DNA from: Vibrio profundi | Lineage (GTDB): Bacteria > Pseudomonadota > Gammaproteobacteria > Enterobacterales > Vibrionaceae | Length of the DNA: 64,000 bases | Assembly: GCF_005281835.1 (NCBI RefSeq) | Contig: NZ_RZIS01000001.1 | Coordinates: 1 to 64,000 of the forward strand | Reading direction: 5' to 3' | Shown here: in pieces, positions 1 to 8,628 of the stretch | Layout: every line of letters begins with the position of its first letter | How positions within the stretch are numbered: the first letter of the stretch is position 1 | Program-made: the position numbers and the translations under genes | Notes under the pieces: model-generated | The model's input: the letters and a program-made list of their open reading frames with translations, nothing else | Databases searched by the model: none | What the model was told of the DNA's origin: nothing

Positions 1-212
1 AGTACCGTGAATCTGTACTTCCATCTGACGTAACCGCTCGTATCGCTGTAGAAGCTGGCATCGCTGACTTCTGGTACAAGTACGTTGGCTTCGGTGGCAA
101 GATCATCGGTATGACAACATTCGGCGAGTCTGCACCTGCAGGTGAGCTATTCAAGATGTTTGGTTTCACTACTGAAAACGTAGTAAACACTGCAAAAGAA
201 CTGCTAGCTTAA
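1..212 (+). CDS. tkt: Transketolase, C-terminal end (partial)
   Basis: This is the last 69 codons of a gene that begins before the window; codons start at base 3 and the stop is TAA at 210-212. The visible residues include [42 protein letters not shown] and the ending NTAKELLA, which are typical of the C-terminal domain of bacterial transketolase (thiamine diphosphate enzyme of the pentose phosphate pathway). The neighbour epd and then pgk-fbaA match the tktA-epd-pgk-fbaA order known from E. coli, which supports the call. The thiamine-binding and catalytic parts lie outside the window. Confidence 0.95.
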   Translation, partial: YRESVLPSDVTARIAVEAGIADFWYKYVGFGGKIIGMTTFGESAPAGELFKMFGFTTENVVNTAKELLA

Positions 213-238
213 TCAATCGTCTAGTTCTTAAAGTAGAA

Positions 239-265
239 AACCGAGCCTAAGGCTCGGTTTTTTTA
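239..265 (+). terminator. Intrinsic terminator after tkt
   Basis: A 9-bp stem (AACCGAGCC / GGCTCGGTT) with a TAA loop is followed by a run of T, 27 bases after the tkt stop. The reverse strand also ends in a short T run, so it may serve the convergent small gene at 289-525 as well. Confidence 0.9.
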
Positions 266-288
266 TAGGTAACAACAAAAACAGCAAG

Positions 289-525
289 TTACTCAAACTC
301 GTTGCCCCAATTGTCCAATTCTTTGGTGCCACATACCTTACATTTCACGTAACGATCCATGTTGTAGTAGTGACCACCGTTGATAATGGAGTTAGCAAAC
401 AGTTTAACTCGTCCTAACAGCGTTTTGTCTGTGTCATAGCTGCTTGTTTGGCGAACAAGAATTTCACTATGTGGTGTTTCTTTATTACATGTCTTACAAA
501 AATGAGTCGCTGGAAATCCAGACAT
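289..525 (-). CDS. Small zinc-ribbon-like hypothetical protein (78 aa)
   Basis: I do not recognise a named family. The 78-residue product has two CxxC pairs, C10-x-x-C13 (CKTC) and C62-x-x-C65 (CKVC), the usual spacing for a single zinc ribbon whose two knuckles flank a central segment of about 48 residues rich in polar residues. No signal peptide or membrane segment is seen, so it is probably cytoplasmic. The ATG at 525 is preceded by a good ribosome site (AGGAAAAGG about 6 bases upstream on the minus strand). It sits alone between tkt and epd, transcribed against both, and interrupts the tkt-epd arrangement found in E. coli. Function unknown; metal binding is an inference from the cysteines. 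Confidence 0.75.
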   Translation of the reverse strand: MSGFPATHFCKTCNKETPHSEILVRQTSSYDTDKTLLGRVKLFANSIINGGHYYNMDRYVKCKVCGTKELDNWGNEFE

Positions 526-729
526 AACCTTTTCCTTTGGTTGAAAAACGATGGACAGAAACAGCCGCCGGATTTAGTTTTACTCATCCAACTAGATGTA
601 CACGAAAAGTCATCCATTCACCATATTTATAAATTATTTTTAGAGAGTCATATCACTCAATTAATGCGCTTTTGATTGGATTCGGGTAGTATCTGTTGCA
701 CGAAATTTTGGTTTAGAGCGATGGAATTA

Positions 730-1764
730 ATGCTAAAAGTCGCAATTAATGGATTTGGAAGAATAGGGCGTAATGTTTTACGTGCTGTTTATGAAAGCGG
801 TAAAAGCCAGCAAATTAAAGTTGTTGCGGTAAATGAACTAGCTCAACCTGATGCTATGGCGCATTTACTACAATATGACACCAGCCATGGTCGATTTGGT
901 AAGAAGATTTCCAATGACCAAGAGCACATCTATGTGCACCATGACAGTGGTGAATTTGATTCTATTCGAATCCTCCATCTCGCAGAAATAAACCTATTGC
1001 CTTGGCGCGATCTAGACGTCGATATCGTACTGGATTGTACCGGTGTATACGGCTGCCGAGATGACGGTCTTGCTCATATAGAGGCAGGCGCTAAAAAGGT
1101 ACTGTTTTCTCACCCTGGTGCCAATGACCTTGATAACACCATTATCTATGGCGTGAATGAAGATACGCTTACCGCTGACCAACGTATTGTCTCTAATGGT
1201 TCGTGTACAACGAACTGTATCGTGCCAATTATTAAAGTGCTGGATGACGCCTTTGGTATTGATTCTGGAACCATCACCACGATTCACTCATCGATGAATG
1301 ACCAACAGGTCATCGACGCCTACCATTCTGATCTGCGTCGTACCCGTGCAGCAAGCCAATCCATTATTCCGGTTGATACCAAGCTTCATAAAGGTATCGA
1401 AAGGATCTTTCCGAAATTTTCCAACAAATTTGAAGCGATCTCTGTGCGAGTTCCGACAGTTAACGTTACTGCAATGGATTTAAGTGTCACAATTAATACA
1501 AATGTGAAAGTTAATGACGTAAATCAAACCATTGTTAACGCATCACAGTGTACATTACGTAACATAGTTGACTATACTGAAGCGCCGCTCGTTTCCATCG
1601 ACTTTAATCATGATCCCCATAGCGCGATTGTCGATGGCTCACAGACCCGAGTAAGTAACGGGCATCTAGTAAAAATGCTAGTGTGGTGCGATAACGAATG
1701 GGGCTTTGCAAACCGAATGCTGGATACGGTTCTTGCGATGCAAGCGTCTGAATGCGAGAAGTAA
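730..1764 (+). CDS. epd: D-erythrose-4-phosphate dehydrogenase
   Basis: NAD-dependent oxidation of erythrose 4-phosphate to 4-phosphoerythronate, first step of the DXP-independent pyridoxal 5'-phosphate route. The 344-residue product is GAPDH-like: the NAD-binding motif NGFGRIGR is at residues 7-14, the catalytic cysteine C159 lies in SNGSCTTNC, and the C-terminal block [13 protein letters not shown] is intact. Several family features ([13 protein letters not shown]-like segment, [15 protein letters not shown]-like segment) favour Epd over GapA. ATGs at 721 and 676 are also in frame; 730 is chosen because the protein then starts [10 protein letters not shown] like its homologues. Position directly upstream of pgk and fbaA fits the classical epd-pgk-fbaA cluster; pdxJ, acting later in the same vitamin B6 pathway, is also in this window. 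Confidence 0.93.
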   Translation: MLKVAINGFGRIGRNVLRAVYESGKSQQIKVVAVNELAQPDAMAHLLQYDTSHGRFGKKISNDQEHIYVHHDSGEFDSIRILHLAEINLLPWRDLDVDIVLDCTGVYGCRDDGLAHIEAGAKKVLFSHPGANDLDNTIIYGVNEDTLTADQRIVSNGSCTTNCIVPIIKVLDDAFGIDSGTITTIHSSMNDQQVIDAYHSDLRRTRAASQSIIPVDTKLHKGIERIFPKFSNKFEAISVRVPTVNVTAMDLSVTINTNVKVNDVNQTIVNASQCTLRNIVDYTEAPLVSIDFNHDPHSAIVDGSQTRVSNGHLVKMLVWCDNEWGFANRMLDTVLAMQASECEK

Positions 1765-1783
1765 AGCACAGAGCAAAATGACA

Positions 1784-1829
1784 GGGATTATTTATTTTTA
1801 CCCTTGAAATAAATGCGTATAATCCCCAT
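1784..1829 (+). promoter_or_regulatory. Putative sigma-32 (heat-shock) promoter before pgk, with nested inverted repeats
   Basis: CCCTTGAAA at 1801-1809 and CCCCAT at 1824-1829 match the sigma-32 -35 (CTTGAAA) and -10 (CCCCATnT) consensus, with 15 bases between CTTGAA and CCCCAT, inside the usual 13-17. A TATAAT at 1818-1823 overlaps the spacer but lacks a clear -35 for sigma-70. The same stretch has nested inverted repeats: GGGATTAT (1784-1791) with ATAATCCC (1819-1826), and ATTTATTT (1789-1796) with AAATAAAT (1807-1814). It lies about 90 bases before the pgk start codon. Confidence 0.55.
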
Positions 1830-1918
1830 ACAATAACCAGTTTGAAGAATTATTAGGCTTAGCAGGGTTGCTGAGTTTCCAAAAACTTTATTTAAAATTA
1901 AATTTGAGAGGACAAACC

Positions 1919-3082
1919 ATGTCTGTAATCAAGATGACTGACCTGGAACTTGCAGGTAAACGCGTTTTCATCCGTGCTGACCTAAACGTACCAGTAAAAG
2001 ACGGTAAAGTAACTTCAGATGCTCGTATCCTAGCATCTCTACCAACTATCAAGCGTTGCCTAGAAGCTGGCGCTAAAGTTATGGTTACTTCTCACCTAGG
2101 TCGTCCAACGGAAGGCGAATACAACGAAGAGTTCTCTCTAGCTCCTGTAGTGAACTACCTAAACGACGCACTAGACTGTGACGTTAAACTAGCAAAAGAT
2201 TACCTAGATGGCCTAGAGCTAAACGCTGGTGAACTTGTAGTTCTAGAAAACGTTCGTTTTAACAAAGGCGAAAAGAAGAACGAAGAAGCACTTTCTAAGC
2301 AATACGCTGCACTATGTGACATCTTCGTAATGGACGCATTTGGTACGGCTCACCGTGCTCAAGCATCTACACACGGCGTAGGTACTTACGCTCCTGTTGC
2401 ATGTGCTGGCCCTCTTCTTGCTGCCGAGCTTGAAGCGCTAGGTAAAGCGATGGACAACCCAGCTCGCCCACTAGTTGCTATCGTTGGTGGTTCTAAAGTT
2501 TCTACTAAACTAACAGTTCTTGAGTCGCTATCTAAAGTTGCTGACCAACTTGTTGTTGGTGGTGGTATCGCAAACACATTCATCGCAGCAGAAGGCCACA
2601 ACGTAGGTAAGTCTCTATACGAAGCAGACCTAGTTGAAACTGCTCAAAAACTAATGAAAGAGTGTGCTATTCCAGTAGCGACTGACGTTGCATGTGCAAA
2701 AGCATTTGACGAGAACGCAGAAGCTGAAATCAAGCACGTTTCTGAAGTTGCAGACGACGACATGATCTTTGACCTAGGTCCAGAATCAACAGCGGCGCTA
2801 GCTGAAATCATCGGCAACGCGAAAACCATCCTTTGGAACGGCCCTGTAGGCGTATTCGAGTTCAAGAACTTCGAAGCGGGTACAGCAGGTATCTCTAAAG
2901 CAATCGCTGAGTCTGCAGGTTTCTCTGTAGCAGGTGGTGGTGACACGCTAGCGGCTATCGATAAGTTCGGTATCAAAGCTGACGTTTCTTACATCTCTAC
3001 TGGCGGCGGCGCTTTCCTTGAGTTCGTTGAAGGCAAGGTACTTCCTGCAGTAGCAATGCTTGAAGAGCGTGCTAAAGCATAA
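1919..3082 (+). CDS. pgk: Phosphoglycerate kinase
   Basis: Cytosolic glycolytic enzyme converting 1,3-bisphosphoglycerate and ADP to 3-phosphoglycerate and ATP. The 387-residue length equals that of the enterobacterial enzyme. Visible signatures are the N-terminal substrate site RADLNVP (residues 19-25), SHLGRP, the [10 protein letters not shown] segment, the glycine-rich [18 protein letters not shown] and the nucleotide-site GGGDTLAAI near the C-terminus. The start ATG at 1919 has AGAGGA about 8 bases upstream; an earlier in-frame TTG at 1868 was rejected because it adds residues absent from the family. Codon use is strongly biased as in highly expressed genes. It follows epd after 154 bases containing a possible heat-shock promoter and is followed by its own terminator before fbaA. 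Confidence 0.98.
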   Translation: MSVIKMTDLELAGKRVFIRADLNVPVKDGKVTSDARILASLPTIKRCLEAGAKVMVTSHLGRPTEGEYNEEFSLAPVVNYLNDALDCDVKLAKDYLDGLELNAGELVVLENVRFNKGEKKNEEALSKQYAALCDIFVMDAFGTAHRAQASTHGVGTYAPVACAGPLLAAELEALGKAMDNPARPLVAIVGGSKVSTKLTVLESLSKVADQLVVGGGIANTFIAAEGHNVGKSLYEADLVETAQKLMKECAIPVATDVACAKAFDENAEAEIKHVSEVADDDMIFDLGPESTAALAEIIGNAKTILWNGPVGVFEFKNFEAGTAGISKAIAESAGFSVAGGGDTLAAIDKFGIKADVSYISTGGGAFLEFVEGKVLPAVAMLEERAKA

Positions 3083-3093
3083 TTGATTTATAG

Positions 3094-3119
3094 AAGGCGG
3101 GACGTGACTCCCGCCTTTT
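3094..3119 (+). terminator. Intrinsic terminator after pgk
   Basis: Nine-base stem AAGGCGGGA / TCCCGCCTT with a CGTGAC-type loop and a short T run, 11 bases after the pgk stop. The T run is short (4), so read-through to fbaA is possible. Confidence 0.75.
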
Positions 3120-3238
3120 AACGTTTGCGGCATATCACACTTTTTTGCTAGAATGGCACAAGTTGTGAGCAAACGATTGCAAACTTTTAAACTTAAGTTT
3201 TTTAATCTTAAAACGATAGAATAAATAGGACTATTTCC

Positions 3239-4315
3239 ATGTCTAAGATCTTCGATTTTGTAAAACCTGGTGTGATTTCTGGCGATGACGTACAGAAAGT
3301 ATTTGAAGTAGCAAAAGAAAATAAATTTGCTCTTCCAGCAGTAAACGTTGTTGGTACTGACTCTGTAAACGCAGTACTAGAAGCAGCTGCTAAAGTTAAG
3401 TCTCCAGTTGTTGTTCAGTTCTCTAACGGCGGTGCTGCATTCTTCGCAGGTAAAGGCGTTAAACTTGAAGGTCAAGGCGCACAAATCCTTGGTGCTGTAG
3501 CGGGTGCAAAATACGTACACGCTGTAGCTGAAGCTTACGGTGTTCCAGTTATCCTACATACTGACCACGCTGCTAAGAAACTTCTTCCATGGATCGACGG
3601 TCTACTAGACGCTGGTGAAGAGTTCTTCGCTCAAACTGGTAAGCCTCTATTCTCTTCTCACATGCTAGACCTTTCTGAAGAGTCTCTAGAAGAGAACATC
3701 GAAACATGTGCTAAGTACCTAGAGCGCATGGCTAAAATGAACATGACAATCGAAATCGAACTTGGTTGTACTGGTGGTGAAGAAGATGGCGTTGATAACT
3801 CTGATATGGACGCATCTGAGCTTTACACTTCTCCAGAAGACGTTGCTTACGCATACGAGAAACTAAGCGCTGTTAGCCCGCGTTTCACTATCGCTGCATC
3901 TTTCGGTAACGTACACGGTGTATACAAGCCAGGTAACGTTGTTCTAACTCCAACTATCCTACGTGATTCTCAAGCATACTGTGCAGAGAAGTTCGGTATT
4001 GCACCTAACGCTCTAAACTTCGTATTCCACGGTGGTTCTGGTTCTACTGAAGCAGAAATCCAAGAGTCTATCGGCTACGGTGTTATCAAAATGAACATCG
4101 ATACTGATACTCAGTGGGCTACATGGGATGGTATCCGTGCATACGAAGCGGAAAACCGTGACTACCTACAAGGTCAAATCGGTAACCCAACTGGCGAAGA
4201 TGCGCCAAACAAGAAGTACTACGATCCACGTGTATGGCTACGTGCTGGTCAAGCTTCTATGGTTACTCGTCTTGAGAAAGCATTCGCTGACCTTAACGCA
4301 GTTGACGTACTTTAA
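3239..4315 (+). CDS. fbaA: Class II fructose-bisphosphate aldolase
   Basis: Zinc-dependent cleavage of fructose 1,6-bisphosphate to dihydroxyacetone phosphate and glyceraldehyde 3-phosphate. The 358-residue protein has the class II signature ILHTDHAAK with D109 and H110 at the same positions as in the E. coli enzyme, the LGCTGGEEDG loop, and the phosphate-binding HGGSGS and NIDTDTQWA segments. The start ATG at 3239 follows AATAGGA. Codon use is that of a highly expressed gene. It ends the epd-pgk-fbaA cluster; a 156-base gap with the pgk terminator separates it from pgk, so it probably also has its own promoter in the AT-rich stretch at 3120-3238. Confidence 0.98.
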   Translation: MSKIFDFVKPGVISGDDVQKVFEVAKENKFALPAVNVVGTDSVNAVLEAAAKVKSPVVVQFSNGGAAFFAGKGVKLEGQGAQILGAVAGAKYVHAVAEAYGVPVILHTDHAAKKLLPWIDGLLDAGEEFFAQTGKPLFSSHMLDLSEESLEENIETCAKYLERMAKMNMTIEIELGCTGGEEDGVDNSDMDASELYTSPEDVAYAYEKLSAVSPRFTIAASFGNVHGVYKPGNVVLTPTILRDSQAYCAEKFGIAPNALNFVFHGGSGSTEAEIQESIGYGVIKMNIDTDTQWATWDGIRAYEAENRDYLQGQIGNPTGEDAPNKKYYDPRVWLRAGQASMVTRLEKAFADLNAVDVL

Positions 4316-4356
4316 TTCTATAGAATTTAAGTCACGAAAATTCGTTTAGATTTGAA

Positions 4357-4384
4357 AACCCGCTCATCGAGCGGGTTTTTTTTC
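4357..4384 (+). terminator. Intrinsic terminator after fbaA
   Basis: AACCCGCTC / GAGCGGGTT hairpin with an ATC loop followed by eight T. A strong Rho-independent terminator. Confidence 0.95.
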
Positions 4385-4647
4385 GTCTGATAAAAAGTTG
4401 TTTAAGAATGGTAAAAACTCTGGCTTCTATTGATTAAATTACGTAATCTTTTGAAGACCGATATTGATAACAGTTAGTAACTTCTTGTTCTGTAACTCTT
4501 TACAGAAATATGACTTTGCAAGCCGTCAAAGATAGGATATCGTGCCAAAAAACTGACATACGTTCAGTTAATTTATAAGGGATTTGACAACAATTTGTTG
4601 TTAAAGGCAGTTAGGTTCATAGCTCATTATATTAGAGGATACACATT

Positions 4648-5514
4648 ATGGCTGGTGGTTCGACGGATCTTGAAACTCCAATTGTAGATAGCCTTTCTCA
4701 CGCAGAACAGTGGTTAGCCAATAACTCGGATCTTCTGGTCCAGTATGGCGTAAATATTATTTCAGCAATCATCATTCTGTTCATTGGTAACATAGTGGTG
4801 AAAGCCGTAGCAAATAGCGTGTCCAAAGTTCTTGAAAAGAAGAAGATGGATAAAGCGGTCATTGAATTTATTCATGGCTTAGTTCGCTACTTATTATTCG
4901 TTATTGTTTTAATTGCAGCGTTAGGCCGTATTGGCGTTCAAACTGCGTCAGTTGTTGCAGTAATTGGTGCAGCAGGTTTAGCGGTAGGTCTAGCACTTCA
5001 AGGTTCACTATCGAACTTTGCTGCTGGCGTATTAATCGTTGCGTTCCGCCCGTTTAAATCTGGCGATTACGTAGAAATCGGTGGGGTAGCGGGTTCGGTT
5101 GAATCGATTCAAATCTTCCAGACTATTCTAACAACACCAGACAACAAAATGGTTGTGGTTCCAAACGGAAGTGTCATCGGTAGTCCGATCACAAACTACT
5201 CTCGCCACGCCACTCGTCGTATCGACCATGTTATTGGTGTGTCTTATGGTGCTGACCTTAAGAAGACCAAAGAAGTTATTGCTAAAGTACTTGAGTCTGA
5301 CGAGCGTATTCTGAAAGAGCCTGGCATTCAAATTGGTGTTGTAGCGTTGGCTGATTCATCTGTGAACTTTGTGGTTCGTCCATGGGTTAAGACTGCTGAT
5401 TACTGGGATGTTTACTTTGACTCCCTACAAGGTATTAAAGAAGCGCTTGATGCTGAAGGTATCGAAATTCCATTCCCACAAATGGATGTACATTTAAATA
5501 AAGTAGACGTGTAA
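4648..5514 (+). CDS. mscS: Small-conductance mechanosensitive channel MscS
   Basis: Inner-membrane channel that opens on hypo-osmotic shock to release solutes. The 288-residue protein has the MscS layout: a short periplasmic N-terminus, three membrane helices at about 30-52, 67-88 and 95-125, with the pore helix TM3 rich in Gly and Ala (VIGAAGLAVGLALQGSLSNFAAG), followed by the conserved FRPFKSGDYVEIGG beta domain and the cytoplasmic cage. Length is typical (E. coli 286). ATG at 4648 follows AGAGGA. Placement between fbaA and argO repeats the E. coli order. The 330-base upstream gap holds the fbaA terminator and an AT-rich stretch, with no clear promoter that I could fix. Confidence 0.96.
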   Translation: MAGGSTDLETPIVDSLSHAEQWLANNSDLLVQYGVNIISAIIILFIGNIVVKAVANSVSKVLEKKKMDKAVIEFIHGLVRYLLFVIVLIAALGRIGVQTASVVAVIGAAGLAVGLALQGSLSNFAAGVLIVAFRPFKSGDYVEIGGVAGSVESIQIFQTILTTPDNKMVVVPNGSVIGSPITNYSRHATRRIDHVIGVSYGADLKKTKEVIAKVLESDERILKEPGIQIGVVALADSSVNFVVRPWVKTADYWDVYFDSLQGIKEALDAEGIEIPFPQMDVHLNKVDV

Positions 5515-5534
5515 TTAACGTAGTTTAGATATAA

Positions 5535-5565
5535 AAAGGGATAGCAAGCAGCTATCCCTTTTTTG
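5535..5565. terminator. Bidirectional terminator between mscS and the ProX-like gene
   Basis: Eleven-base perfect stem AAAGGGATAGC / GCTATCCCTTT with an AAGCA loop; T runs occur on both strands, fitting the convergent genes on each side. Confidence 0.9.
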
Positions 5566-5580
5566 ATCCACTAGATTGAT

Positions 5581-6072
5581 TTAACTTGCGGATAGAAGAT
5601 GCACTTTGTTGTTTACTCTTTCCAACACCTCAGGGAGCTGATGGCCAGCAAAGCCTATGGTTAGTTCAGGGTGCCCAGGAGTATAAAGAAGTTCTTGGTG
5701 TTGGAAGAGCTCGCTATCCACAACCAGTTCCACGTGCTCTGGTAATGCAAAAGGGCAAACCGCCCCTGGCACGCAACCCAGCTGTTCTATCATTTCTTGG
5801 TCGCTGCAAATCGATACACGACGGCCAAGAAGCTTTTTCATTGCCTTGCTGTCTAATCGCTTATCTTTCTTTGTTAGATAGAGCGTGTAAACACCACTCT
5901 TAGATTTAAGAAATAAGCTTTTAGAGTGGGTTCCTGTCCAACCTAGCTCACTAGCTACGCGTTCATCGGTCGCAAAATCTAAAATAGGTTCATGTCGCCA
6001 CTCTTGATAGCTGATATTGGCCGATTTTAATAACTCGATGTTACGTTGATAAATAGCGTCAAGTGTCGTCAT
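5581..6072 (-). CDS. YbaK/ProX-type aminoacyl-tRNA deacylase (PrdX-like)
   Basis: The 163-residue product belongs to the YbaK/prolyl-tRNA synthetase-associated domain superfamily, which hydrolyses mischarged tRNAs in trans. Supporting segments are LGWTGTHSKSLFLKSKSG (the K-S-L-F-L strand), LYLTKKDKRLDSKAMKKLLG and the glycine-proline loop GCVPGAVCPF, which corresponds to the G-x-x-P-G loop lining the editing pocket. The long N-terminal helix and the LGRR segment are closer to the ProXp-ala/PrdX branch (alanyl-tRNAPro editing) than to YbaK, but substrate specificity cannot be read from sequence. It starts ATG at 6072, four bases after the argO stop, so it is probably co-transcribed behind argO. 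Confidence 0.8.
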   Translation of the reverse strand: MTTLDAIYQRNIELLKSANISYQEWRHEPILDFATDERVASELGWTGTHSKSLFLKSKSGVYTLYLTKKDKRLDSKAMKKLLGRRVSICSDQEMIEQLGCVPGAVCPFALPEHVELVVDSELFQHQELLYTPGHPELTIGFAGHQLPEVLERVNNKVHLLSAS

Positions 6073-6076
6073 GTTT

Positions 6077-6706
6077 TTACCAGTATTTTCCTATTAGTCC
6101 GTTGGCGAGCACTACGGCAATGCTGAACATCATAGTAGCAACCGCAATATCAATGCCTTTTTTAACTGTCGGCTTTGACAGAGTGGGCCCTAATTTAGCA
6201 GCCCCAAGCGATAAAGAGTAGAACCACACAAACGATGCCAATATGGTTCCGATCGCAAACGAGAGGCGATTATTACCTTCAAACTGCCCGCCAATCGAAC
6301 CTAGAATCACGACGGTATCGAGATACAAATGAGGGTTGAGAACTGTTACCGCTAACGCGCCGAGCACCACGGTTCTTTTGCCTCTTGCGACTACCTCACC
6401 GGAAGACTCTTTATGCGCAGATGAGCTAAATGCGCTGCGAAGAGACAGAACTCCGTAGACAGTTAGGAACGCAATTCCCCCTAAAGTCACTGATGTCAGT
6501 AACACTTCATTTTGCGATAAAATAGCGCCGCCGCCAAAAATACCCAGAGAAATAAACAATGCATCCAATAAGCTACAAATGGTTGCCGTAGTTAAATGAT
6601 GGTTACGCTTGATCCCTTGATTGAGCACATAGGCGTTTTGAGCACCAATCGGGATTATCATGCTTGCTCCCAATCCAAAACCTTGTAATAAAACCCAAAA
6701 ACTCAC
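6077..6706 (-). CDS. argO: Arginine exporter ArgO (LysE family)
   Basis: Inner-membrane exporter of arginine and toxic analogues such as canavanine. The 209-residue protein shows the LysE/ArgO pattern: an N-terminal helix ending in the conserved IPIGAQNAYVLNQGIKRNH, then about five more hydrophobic helices, with NPHLYLDTVVILG in the middle. Start is GTG at 6706 with GAGG about 7 bases upstream on the minus strand. It is divergent from argP across 144 bases; in E. coli ArgP activates argO and the two genes are neighbours, so the same control is likely here. Confidence 0.92.
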   Translation of the reverse strand: MSFWVLLQGFGLGASMIIPIGAQNAYVLNQGIKRNHHLTTATICSLLDALFISLGIFGGGAILSQNEVLLTSVTLGGIAFLTVYGVLSLRSAFSSSAHKESSGEVVARGKRTVVLGALAVTVLNPHLYLDTVVILGSIGGQFEGNNRLSFAIGTILASFVWFYSLSLGAAKLGPTLSKPTVKKGIDIAVATMMFSIAVVLANGLIGKYW

Positions 6707-6850
6707 GCTAACCTCGATATCAAATGAATACTAAATAATGGAATGAGAGGAAGGTATCGCAAGCCTTGAAATAAGTATAATTAATGATTTTAATGAAACA
6801 TTAGACTTGCTAATGTGCTTTGGTCAATGGTCGTAATGTAGGGGGAAAGA

Positions 6851-7747
6851 GTGCGTGGTTTAGATTACAAATGGATTGAAGCATTAGATGCGGTCGTTAA
6901 TCAGCGTAGTTTTGAACGTGCTGCTGAGCACCTCTATATTTCGCAATCGGCAGTCTCTCAACGCATTAAGCAGCTAGAAAAGTGGCTCGCTCAGCCTGCA
7001 TTGGTTCGCGAAACACCTCCTCGGCCCACCGCGGTCGGTAAGAAGTTATTAGGCTTGTATCGCCGAGTACGCTTACTTGAAAATGAGTTAGTTCCAGAGT
7101 TCACGAATGAAGACAATTTACGGCCATTATCGGTGTCAATTGCAACCAATGCCGACAGTTTAGCAACATGGTTGTTACCTGCCATTTCACAAGTAATGAG
7201 CTCACGTAAAGTTGAATTGAACCTCGCTATTTACGGTGAAGCTCGCACGATTGAAAAAATTAAAAGTGGTGAAGTATCAGGGGCAATCAGCCTGGAGTCG
7301 CAGCCCATTCCTGGTTGCAGTGCCGATTATTTGGGGAGAATGGACTATGTTTGCGTCGCGAGTCCTGACTTCTATGCACGCTATTTTAATGAAGGAGTCA
7401 ATTACCACTCTTTAACTAAAGCTCCGGCCGTGTCTTATGATCAATACGACGATCTGCATAAGAAATTTCTGCATGATCATTTTAATGTACCTAGGGATAG
7501 CGTGATCAACCATACCGTTGGGAGCTCTGAAGCGTTCGTGAAACTAGCGTTGTCTGGGGTCGCGTATTGTTTGATCCCTCGTTTGCAGATCGTAGAAGAA
7601 TTAGCATCGGGAAGTTTGATCGATATTACTCCTGGTTTTCTACTTTCTTACCGTATTTATTGGCATCACTGGCAATTAGAAAGCGGTATCTTGAAGGAAT
7701 TGTCGCAAGCGATCTTTCAATATGCACGTGAGGTTCTGCCGCAATAA
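6851..7747 (+). CDS. argP: LysR-type regulator ArgP (IciA)
   Basis: Transcription factor that responds to arginine and lysine and activates argO. The 298-residue protein has a LysR helix-turn-helix at about residues 5-62 ([39 protein letters not shown]) and a C-terminal co-inducer domain. The [15 protein letters not shown] and VGSSEAF segments are characteristic of ArgP. Start is GTG at 6851 after a strong GGGGGAAAG ribosome site. It faces argO divergently, so the 144-base spacer should hold the ArgP-controlled argO promoter. Length matches the E. coli protein (297). Confidence 0.94.
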   Translation: MRGLDYKWIEALDAVVNQRSFERAAEHLYISQSAVSQRIKQLEKWLAQPALVRETPPRPTAVGKKLLGLYRRVRLLENELVPEFTNEDNLRPLSVSIATNADSLATWLLPAISQVMSSRKVELNLAIYGEARTIEKIKSGEVSGAISLESQPIPGCSADYLGRMDYVCVASPDFYARYFNEGVNYHSLTKAPAVSYDQYDDLHKKFLHDHFNVPRDSVINHTVGSSEAFVKLALSGVAYCLIPRLQIVEELASGSLIDITPGFLLSYRIYWHHWQLESGILKELSQAIFQYAREVLPQ

Positions 7748-7855
7748 TACATTTTTTAACACAGTCAGACTTTTGTTAGATCTTCGGTTATGGGATTGGT
7801 TGAGGATAAATATCGCCTATGATGTAGTCACATTAGCTCAAACAAGGTTATTTAC

Positions 7856-8551
7856 ATGAAATTTGTACCTAGTGTGCTCATCGCACTTGTTAGTACCTTT
7901 AGTTTTAATGCATTCGCGGATGCGCCAAATTTTCCTCATATTTCAACCACTGGTTATGGTGAAGTTGTCGCGACTCCAGATATGGCGACATTTTCGGTGA
8001 AGGTCGTTGAATCAACGATGACAGCCGAGCAAGCGAAAGCCACCGTGGATAATGTTGTCAGCTCGTTTCTGACTAAGTTGAATTCCGCTGGCGTTGATTC
8101 TTCCAACATCAACAGCTCTAATTTGTATTTGGCACCCCAATATCACTACCCAAAGGCAGGCAAGCCTGAGCTAGTGGGTTATCGAGCATCACGCAATGTA
8201 ACGGTGCAGGTTGATGACTTGAGCAAGCTTAATCAATATCTAGATGTGGCGCTGAGTGAAGGCATCAATCAAATTGAAAACATTCAGCTACAAGTGAAAG
8301 ATCAAGCGAAGTATCAACAGCAAGCTCGTAGCGAAGCAATTAAAGATGCTAACCAAAAAGCAAAATCACTGGCGGAAGGCTTCGATCGTGAATTAGGCCA
8401 AGTGTGGCGAATTGATTATAACGTTCAATCTGTTCAGCCTGTTCTAATGCGTTCTATGGCGATGGATGCGAGAACAGAAGCAAGTACTTACCAAGATTCG
8501 ACGATTCGAATTCGTGATCGTGTTGATGTGATCTATCAATTGGATAAGTAA
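7856..8551 (+). CDS. yggE: Periplasmic SIMPL-domain protein YggE
   Basis: The 231-residue protein starts with a signal peptide (MKFVPSVLIALVSTFSFNAFA, cleavage likely after FA at residue 22) and continues with a SIMPL (DUF541) domain: GYGEVVATPDMATFSVKV at the start and the GYRASRNVTVQVDDL strand in the middle. In E. coli YggE has been linked to resistance to oxidative stress; its biochemical role is unknown. The gene is adjacent to argP as in E. coli. The start ATG at 7856 follows a weak AAGGTTA. It ends at a terminator shared with serA. Confidence 0.88.
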   Translation: MKFVPSVLIALVSTFSFNAFADAPNFPHISTTGYGEVVATPDMATFSVKVVESTMTAEQAKATVDNVVSSFLTKLNSAGVDSSNINSSNLYLAPQYHYPKAGKPELVGYRASRNVTVQVDDLSKLNQYLDVALSEGINQIENIQLQVKDQAKYQQQARSEAIKDANQKAKSLAEGFDRELGQVWRIDYNVQSVQPVLMRSMAMDARTEASTYQDSTIRIRDRVDVIYQLDK

Positions 8552-8581
8552 TCTAGAACGGCGATCAATATTTTTAGATAG

Positions 8582-8612
8582 AAAAAAGGCTCTCATTCGA
8601 GAGCCTTTTTTA
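8582..8612. terminator. Bidirectional terminator between yggE and serA
   Basis: AAAAAGGCTCTC / GAGAGCCTTTTT stem with an ATTC loop, A-rich on the left and T-rich on the right, located between convergent genes. It should act on both strands. Confidence 0.93.
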
Positions 8613-8628
8613 ATATAAACGTTTGTGC

